From: DATFYM01 sp035315065
Lineage (GTDB): Bacteria; Acidobacteriota; Terriglobia; UBA7540
DNA length: 19,513 bases
NCBI GenBank assembly: GCA_035315065.1
Contig: DATFYM010000182.1
Coordinates: 1 to 19,513, forward strand
Direction: 5' to 3'
In this document: in pieces, positions 15,151 to 19,513 of the stretch
Numbering within the stretch: position 1 is the first letter of the stretch
How the letters are laid out: the number at the start of each line of letters is the position of its first letter
Notes under the pieces: generated by a model
The model's input: the letters and a program-made list of their open reading frames with translations, nothing else
What the model was told of the DNA's origin: nothing
Databases searched by the model: none
Made by a program: the position numbers and the translations under genes

Positions 15151-15243
15151 CTATGGTTCGCACCCGCCCTGAATCTCGAAGGTATAGATTGGGTGATCGT
15201 GGGAGGTGGCTACGTCTGGCCAGAATGGTGCGTCTACCGATAG
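15151..15243 (+). pseudogene. Possible remnant of a Gp37/Gp68-type (DUF5131) gene
   Basis: Immediately after the antitoxin stop a short frame reads LNLEGIDWVIVGGG and ends at a TAG at 15241-15243. As I remember the family, phage Gp37/Gp68-type (DUF5131) proteins carry a core LxGIDWVIVGGESG, which this matches over about 12 residues before diverging. Nothing else of the family is visible nearby. It is a fragment at most, and a match this short can be chance. Confidence 0.3.
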
Positions 15244-15304
15244 ATTTCGCGTCGATGGCCGATCTCGAAAACCCTGCCGTACCATCTTGGCCATCGGTTC
15301 GCTA

Positions 15305-15338
15305 GTAACCCGGCGGGAGTTACACTTCACGGTAACTC
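15305..15338. other. Two competing hairpins sharing one arm
   Basis: GTAAC (15305-15309) can pair with GTTAC (15319-15323). The segment containing that arm, GAGTTAC (15317-15323), can instead pair perfectly with GTAACTC (15332-15338) across an 8-nt loop. Only one can form at a time, as in attenuators or riboswitch-like switches. No function is implied. Another inverted repeat, CGATGGCC and GGCCATCG, lies at about 15253-15298. Confidence 0.4.
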
Positions 15339-15419
15339 ACGCATAGCCGAGTAGTGACGCTCGTCACAGCAATCGAGCTTGGGCTTTGATTAACTGCAGA
15401 CCAGCCGTAAGGAGGCGTT

Positions 15420-15671
15420 GTGAAACGCATCGAAGCTCCACTTCCGTTTTTCTTCTTGTTGCTCTCCCTGCGGATTGCAGGCCCGCCAACGCCTCGAGCA
15501 AGACCTGCCGCCCAAAGACGCGCGTCGGGAATCTGCAACCGTGGCCGGATGATCTTAACTTGGACGAAGCCGACGGTGGCTGGAGGTGCCGGGCGTTCCT
15601 ATGATCTGCCCGCGAACCCAGCGGTCCAGCCTTCAGCCTCGCGCGCCGAGGAGCGCCGGAGAAGTCGGTAA
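15420..15671 (+). CDS. Possible small exported protein (83 aa), doubtful
   Basis: GTG at 15420 preceded by AAGGAGG (15409-15415), a strong ribosome site 4 nt away, slightly close. The product starts MKRIEAPLPFFFLLLSLRIAG, a plausible signal peptide, followed by an Arg-rich, low-complexity body with no recognisable domain. In other frames nearby segments look equally gene-like (for example QRLEQDLPPKDARRESATV), so the original gene may be frameshifted. It lies 13 nt upstream of the repeat lipoprotein gene. It could be a decayed secreted-protein gene or a chance frame. Confidence 0.25.
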   Translation: MKRIEAPLPFFFLLLSLRIAGPPTPRARPAAQRRASGICNRGRMILTWTKPTVAGGAGRSYDLPANPAVQPSASRAEERRRSR

Positions 15672-15795
15672 TCAAGGGGGCGTCGTGAAGAAATGCGTCT
15701 CGTTTGTTTTATTGGTCTTATTGGTTGCGGTGACGCTGGTTTCGTGCGGCGGCGGGGGCGGAGGCTCGAACCCCGTAACCCCGTCGAATCCGACG

Positions 15796-17121
15796 ATCAC
15801 CTCGGTTTCCATCTCCTGCAATCCCACGTCGATCTAGACGGGCCAGACGTCCACCTGCACGCCGACGGTGGTTGGAACTGGAAGCTTCAGTTCTTCGGTG
15901 ACATGGTCCGTGAGCCCGACCAGTGTAGGAACGGTCAGCAGCGCTGGCGTTTTTACTCCGGCGGCTGGGGGGGCGGCGACGATCACCGCGACATCGACGC
16001 AGGATTCGACCAAGTCAGGATCGACAGTCGTGACGGTGACCGTTCCGGCGACCATCACCTCCATTTCAGTAGCCTGCGCTCCGGCATCCATTCTTACCAC
16101 CCAGACATCCACCTGCACGCCAACGGTAGTTGGGACTGGAAGCTTCAGCCCTTCGGTGACGTGGTCCGTGGGCCCCACCAGTATAGGAACGGTCAGCAGC
16201 GCTGGCGTTTTTACTCCGGCGGCTGGGGGCACGGCGACGATCACCGCGACATCGACGCAGGATTCGACCAAGTCAGGATCGGCAGCCGTGACGGCGACCG
16301 TTCCCGCGACCATCACCTCCGTTTCGGTCTCCTGCAATCTCACTTCGGTGCAGGCCGGCCAGACCTCACAATGCATGGCGACGGTTACGGGAACGGGGAG
16401 CTACAGCTCAACCGTCTCCTGGAGCGCAAGTGCGGGGACAATCAATTCTTCGGGGTTGTTTACTGCGCCCGCCACGGCCAGTACGGTTACCATCACCGCC
16501 ACATCGATGCAGGACACGACGAAATCAGGAACGACGACCGTCACGGTCACCGTACCCGTGACCATCACCTCCGTCTCGGTTTCCTGCAATCTCACTTCGG
16601 TGCAGGCCGGCCAGACCTCACAATGCATGGCGACGGTTACGGGAACGGGGAGCTACAGCTCAACCGTCTCCTGGAGCGCAAGTGCGGGGACAATCAATTC
16701 TTCGGGGTTGTTCACTGCGCCCGCTACGGCCATTACGGTTATTATCACCGCCACATCGACGCAGGACATGACCAAGTCGGGCAACACAACGATGACCGTT
16801 ACGTTACCGTCCACCATCACTGGTGTTTCTATCGCGCCCACATTAGCGACACTGAACACTGGGACGACTCAGCAATTCAGCGCCACGGTGTCGGGGACAG
16901 GTAGCTACAACCCTACCGTGTCGTGGTATGTTTGCGACGGCAACGGAGGAAACTGCGCCAACGGCGGCAACTCGAGTTACGGTACGGTCTCGGCTGCCGG
17001 TCTGTACACTACCCCGATACTTCAAGACGGAAGTCAGGCTTTGATGGTGACTGTGGAAGCGATTTCCAATGGCAATTCCGGCGAGCTGGCCAGCGCGACT
17101 GTGACCGTGACCGCCGCTGCC
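15796..17121 (+). repeat. Tandem Ig-like repeats (84-86 aa, 5 units)
   Basis: Units start at 15796, 16054, 16312, 16564 and 16816, giving spacings of 258, 258, 252 and 252 nt. Units 1 and 2 are close copies, and units 3 and 4 are nearly identical over more than 140 nt. Unit 5 is longer and diverged. All spacings are multiples of 3, so recombination between units keeps the frame. This also leaves alternate frames open for long distances, which are artefacts. Confidence 0.9.
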
Positions 17122-18540
17122 TTTTCCAATGCTTTGCTAAACGGTCAATACGCCTTTACCCTTAAGGACCCCACAGACTCGGTGTTTGTTGCAGGCAGCT
17201 TCGTAGCCGATGGCAATGGGGGCCTAACCCAAGGGGTTTTGGACTTTATCAGTGAACAGAATCCCGCAAATCTTCTTAGTTCTGGAAGTTCTGCTGGTAC
17301 CGGCACTGATGTCGCCTTTACTGGCAGCTATCAGATTGGAGTAGATGGCCGAGGGACACTCACTTTAGTGTCGTCCCTACCCTCTAACGAGATTCCCGGC
17401 TCATACGACTTTGTGATGGTCTCGACCACTGAGGGACGCGTGATTTCCACGAATGTCGTGTGGGTGTCTGGCGCTTTGTTTAAGCAAGATACCTCGGCAT
17501 TTTCAAATGCAGCGATTGTCGGAGAGTATGCATTTGGATACACGGAACTTGAGTCGTGCGGCGGAGAGTGCCAATTATGGTGGGCCGTAGCAGGTGCGTT
17601 TACGGCAGATGGAAAAGGAAGTATCACGGCCGGAACCGCGGACGCCAGTGGGGATGAGGGGCTAGTGAGTTTCCCGAACTTTGCTGGGACCTACAGCATA
17701 GAGTCAAACGGTCGTGGTACCATAACATATAATGATGAATCTAATAACTCTTATGCTCTGTATAGCTATATTATCTCGGCAAGCAGGATGATCCTTGTCT
17801 CACTTGGCTCGCCGGCCGGTTGTACAATGAATTGTCCACCGATGGCTTACACCGGCGAGGCTGACCGGCAAACTGGGTTACCACTTTCCAATGCTTCGTT
17901 TTCGGGCAGCTACACATTCGCCTTGTCTGGATTTGCTGCTTATAATCCGTTTTTCGGCGGCCGATTTGCAGCGGACGGACAAAATGGAATCACCAACGGG
18001 GAGGAAGATACTGTAGATTCAAAACCGTCATCGACAAGTGATGTCCCCTACGCCGGAACGTTTTCAGGGGTATCGCCAAATGGTCGTGGAGTCGCAGTAT
18101 TGGACGCTGGTAGGTTCTCCGGCCTTGTTTTCTACCTCGTCTCTCCCTCACAAGCCTTTCTTGTCTCAACCGATTTATCGGATGATTATGGTATTGGTGG
18201 CAAGGCTTACGGACAGGGAAACGAACCGTTTTCAATTGCCGGCAACTACGCATTTTCTCTTGCTGGCTTGTGGCCCGAACCCACCATAGGCGAAATCACG
18301 GCATCGGGACAGTTTACTGCCGACGGGGCGGGCACAATCCAGTCAGGAACGATAGATTTTGGCAAACTTGGACCCTCCAACCAGTTGACCGGCGCCTATT
18401 CCAACATATCCTCAACCGGACGGGGTACGATGAGCATTACTACTGAGATTGGCGGCTCGCAGGCGACCTTCAACTTTGCCTTTTATGCTGCAACGTCCTC
18501 AGAAATAAGGTTGATTGGAGTGAATGTGGACGTTCTCGGA
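17122..18540 (+). repeat. Four beta-rich GxYAF/ADGxG domain repeats
   Basis: Units start at 17122, 17500, 17884 and 18229, 104-128 aa each. Each has the order FSNAxxxGxYAF, AGxFxADGxGxIxxG and then GxYxIxxNGRGT. They are diverged at DNA level and visibly less GC-rich than the Ig-like repeats ahead of them, suggesting separate origins for the two halves. Confidence 0.8.
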
Positions 18541-18631
18541 AGTGCCAAGCAGCAACAGTAGGTGAAGAGACTTACAGCGGCTTCGAGTAGGAAATTTGAG
18601 GCATTCACCGACTACTGGTTCAACCAGCACT

Positions 18632-18992
18632 CTAGGGAGCGCATCCAGGAGACACACGTTCAAGCAGTATGTCTACTTCGGCATAACTGCCGGGAGTCGC
18701 TGCATTCACAGCGGCCACGATCCTCTCAATGTCGGGGCGCAAAGTGGGCCCTTGCTGATTGCCGATAACCGCGAACGCCATTTTCCCGCCTTTTAGGTCT
18801 TGCTGGTAACGCATGTTCTTGTCAGTCGTCAGCACAACCTCGAAGCCGGCCGCCTCAGCATCTGCTATCAGTTCGCCGTTAAGAAGCCGGTCCCATCCTC
18901 GCTCGATGGCTTCAACACCGACATGACCCTTGAGCGCGTACCTGAGCGGGTCGGAGCGGGGCCGGAGTACCGTTATCAAAGAGCATGAGCAT
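18632..18992 (-). pseudogene. PIN-like (DUF5615-type) toxin gene broken by a 10-nt duplication
   Basis: From the ATG at 18992 the frame reads MLMLFDNGTPAPLR, the N-terminus of PIN-like DUF5615-type proteins. The rest lies in another frame: YALKGHV, EAIERGWDRLLNGELI, AEAAGFEVVLTTDKNMRYQQDL, then IVAAVNAATPGSYAEVDI. The break is a tandem duplication of 10 nt, seen as two decamers at 18941-18950 and 18951-18960 that share GAGCGGG. The acidic residues FD and TTDKN of the PIN-like site are still readable. A start within the second frame would lose the first catalytic Asp. The antitoxin gene upstream is also frameshifted. Confidence 0.8.
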
Positions 18993-19171
18993 CGACCATT
19001 GGGGCGGGGGGCTGGACCCGTAGCGCGTCAAGGCTTCGTGCCGCAAACTCGATCACGGCAACCACCTTGTTCGTGGGACAAATGAAACCATTCCATGATC
19101 TCGCTGATCGAAGCCCCTACTTCCAGATTGTCAAAGACTCGCAGGCTCCCGCGAATAGCTCTCTCTATCAA
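18976..19171 (-). pseudogene. DUF433-type antitoxin gene with a one-base frameshift
   Basis: Starts at a TTG (19171) with AAGGAGG 10 nt upstream and reads IERAIRGSLRVFDNLEVGAS, then ISEIMEWFHLSHEQ. One extra base at 19066 breaks the frame; the continuation VVAVIEFAARSLDALRV, then PPAPMVDAHAL, ends at TGA (18976-18978), overlapping the toxin start as expected of a TA operon. The pattern NLExGxSIxEIxEWFxxxxREQVxAVIEFAxxSL fits DUF433 antitoxins as I know them. The N-terminus may extend upstream in another frame. Both partners are broken, so the module should be inactive. Confidence 0.6.
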
Positions 19172-19186
19172 CGACGTAATCCCTCC

Positions 19187-19215
19187 TTGACAAATCTAGT
19201 ACCTCGCGCTATACT
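19187..19215 (+). promoter_or_regulatory. Near-consensus sigma70 promoter facing right
   Basis: TTGACA (19187-19192), 17-nt spacer, TATACT (19210-19215): eleven of twelve consensus bases. The expected start is near 19222, in a region without a convincing gene, reading toward the right edge. It diverges from the decayed TA pair, whose ribosome site overlaps the -35. Confidence 0.6.
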
Positions 19216-19261
19216 TACTTCCAAGGCTAGCTAGCTGAGTTGCCGACCGGAAGAAAGGTGC

Positions 19262-19299
19262 GGGAAGCAGGGAATATGGGAGAGGGAACAGGGTACAGG
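19262..19299. repeat. Degenerate heptamer-like repeat, GGGAACA class
   Basis: GGGAAGCA, GGGAATAT, GGGAGA, GGGAACA, GGGTACA and GG. Spacing is close to 7 bp with some 6- and 8-bp units. It is the complement-type of the TGTTCCC cluster at 1564-1591. Confidence 0.55.
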
Positions 19300-19404
19300 A
19301 TGAAGAAGAGGATGAGGCTCCAGCTATCAGGTTCGACCTTCCAGCAGAAGAACCAACCTTTCTTGCTGACGACTGATAGCCGATGGCCGAGGGCCAGAAG
19401 GCTT

Positions 19405-19434
19405 TCGACAGCAAAGAACCTGACTTGTTATAAT
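19405..19434 (+). promoter_or_regulatory. Extended -10 promoter near the right edge
   Basis: TCGACA (19405-19410), 18-nt spacer, TATAAT (19429-19434), preceded by TG at 19426-19427 as in extended -10 promoters. It points off the right edge, probably toward a gene starting beyond 19513. Confidence 0.5.
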
Positions 19435-19513
19435 CATGTAATTTCGATTTGTACTGTCTAGCCATCCAGTTCGGCTCACGGCTTTGGATGTAACATGCGC
19501 GGCACAATGGATA

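Larger units (their letters stand above)
15685..18561 (+). pseudogene. Large lipoprotein of Ig-like and beta-rich repeats, interrupted by an amber codon at codon 51
   Basis: The reading frame runs 959 codons from the GTG at 15685 (AAGGGGG upstream) to the TAG at 18559-18561. It begins VKKCVSFVLLVLLVAVTLVSC, a lipoprotein signal with lipobox LVSC and Cys21, then a Gly run. Codon 51 (15835-15837) is TAG; the later repeats have Gln there (TSVQAGQTS against TSI-stop-TGQTS), so a CAG-to-TAG change is the simplest reading. Five Ig-like repeats follow (15796, 16054, 16312, 16564 and 16816 starts), with motifs such as TGSFSSSVTWSV and STQDSTKSG. Four beta-rich repeats follow (17122, 17500, 17884 and 18229 starts), with GxYAF, ADGxG and NGRGT motifs. 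It was probably an acidobacterial surface or adhesion-type lipoprotein. Without readthrough no full-length product is made; an internal start would lack the signal. Confidence 0.8.
19172..19513. other. Right-end spacer without a recognised gene
   Basis: Contains the promoter at 19187-19215, GGG-rich heptamer-like repeats (GGGAACA, GGGTACA) at about 19262-19299, an 8-bp inverted repeat (GCTATCAG, CTGATAGC) at about 19322-19380, and a second promoter at 19405-19434. Open frames here mostly translate repeat sequence and I do not accept them as genes. Confidence 0.55.

Noticed and set aside
15835..15837. TAG as recoded Gln or pyrrolysine
   Set aside because: TAG ends several intact genes in the window, and another in-frame TAG (11425-11427) replaces Trp in a clearly decayed gene, so plain nonsense mutation is simpler.
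15693..16904. 403-codon plus-strand frame rich in His/Asp repeats across the Ig-like repeats
   Set aside because: It is the alternate frame of in-frame 252/258-nt repeats, so it stays open by repetition; the other frame gives clear Ig-like domains with a lipoprotein signal.
18562..18768. 68-codon plus-strand frame after the lipoprotein stop
   Set aside because: It lies opposite the readable PIN-like pseudogene and has no domain.
19196..19507. 103-codon minus-strand frame at the right end
   Set aside because: Much of it translates the heptamer-like repeats (LFPLPYSLLPAPF, SAIGYQSSARK); no family features.

Overview
This is GC-rich chromosomal DNA, most likely from a soil-type Acidobacteriota. 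I infer that from gene content alone: an Oar-like TonB-dependent receptor with a carboxypeptidase-regulatory domain, a lipoprotein with acidobacterial-looking Ig-like and GxYAF/ADGxG repeats, degenerate 7-bp repeats in the spacers, and many small toxin-antitoxin (TA) type genes.

Left part (1-5345). A minus-strand pair encodes a DyP-type peroxidase with a C-terminal encapsulin-loading peptide, overlapped by 8 nt by the start of an encapsulin shell gene that leaves the window at base 1. On the plus strand follow a DedA membrane protein fused to a rhodanese domain and a TonB-dependent outer-membrane receptor. The rhodanese reading frame carries one in-frame UGA just after its active-site Cys, where relatives as I recall them have a second Cys. 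A hairpin shaped like a bacterial SECIS element starts directly after that UGA, so this is a strong candidate for a selenocysteine-containing DedA-rhodanese (codons 1605-2579).

Middle (5346-14031). A relatively AT-rich spacer holds palindromes, a possible small membrane-protein gene and a promoter ahead of an unrecognised membrane-anchored protein (5919-6662). From 6801 to 14031 nearly everything is on the minus strand: a LysE-type exporter, a GNAT acetyltransferase, a cytoplasmic and an exported cyclophilin, an exported M19 dipeptidase, a VapBC-like TA pair, a decayed GIY-YIG-type gene with three lesions, a DUF2442 protein and myo-inositol-1-phosphate synthase.

Right part (14032-19513). A toxin-first HigBA pair probably has a leaderless toxin mRNA. 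It is followed by a spacer with gene debris and competing hairpins, then by a lipoprotein of tandem Ig-like and beta-rich repeats that is interrupted by an amber codon at a repeat-conserved Gln. Beyond it lies a decayed DUF433/PIN-like TA pair (both genes frameshifted), and the window ends with two good plus-strand promoters that face a gene outside it.

Two themes run through the window. First, there is heavy turnover of small TA-type genes, several caught while decaying. Second, spacers carry families of period-7 repeats whose sequence differs between loci but which are often arranged as inverted arms able to fold into hairpins.
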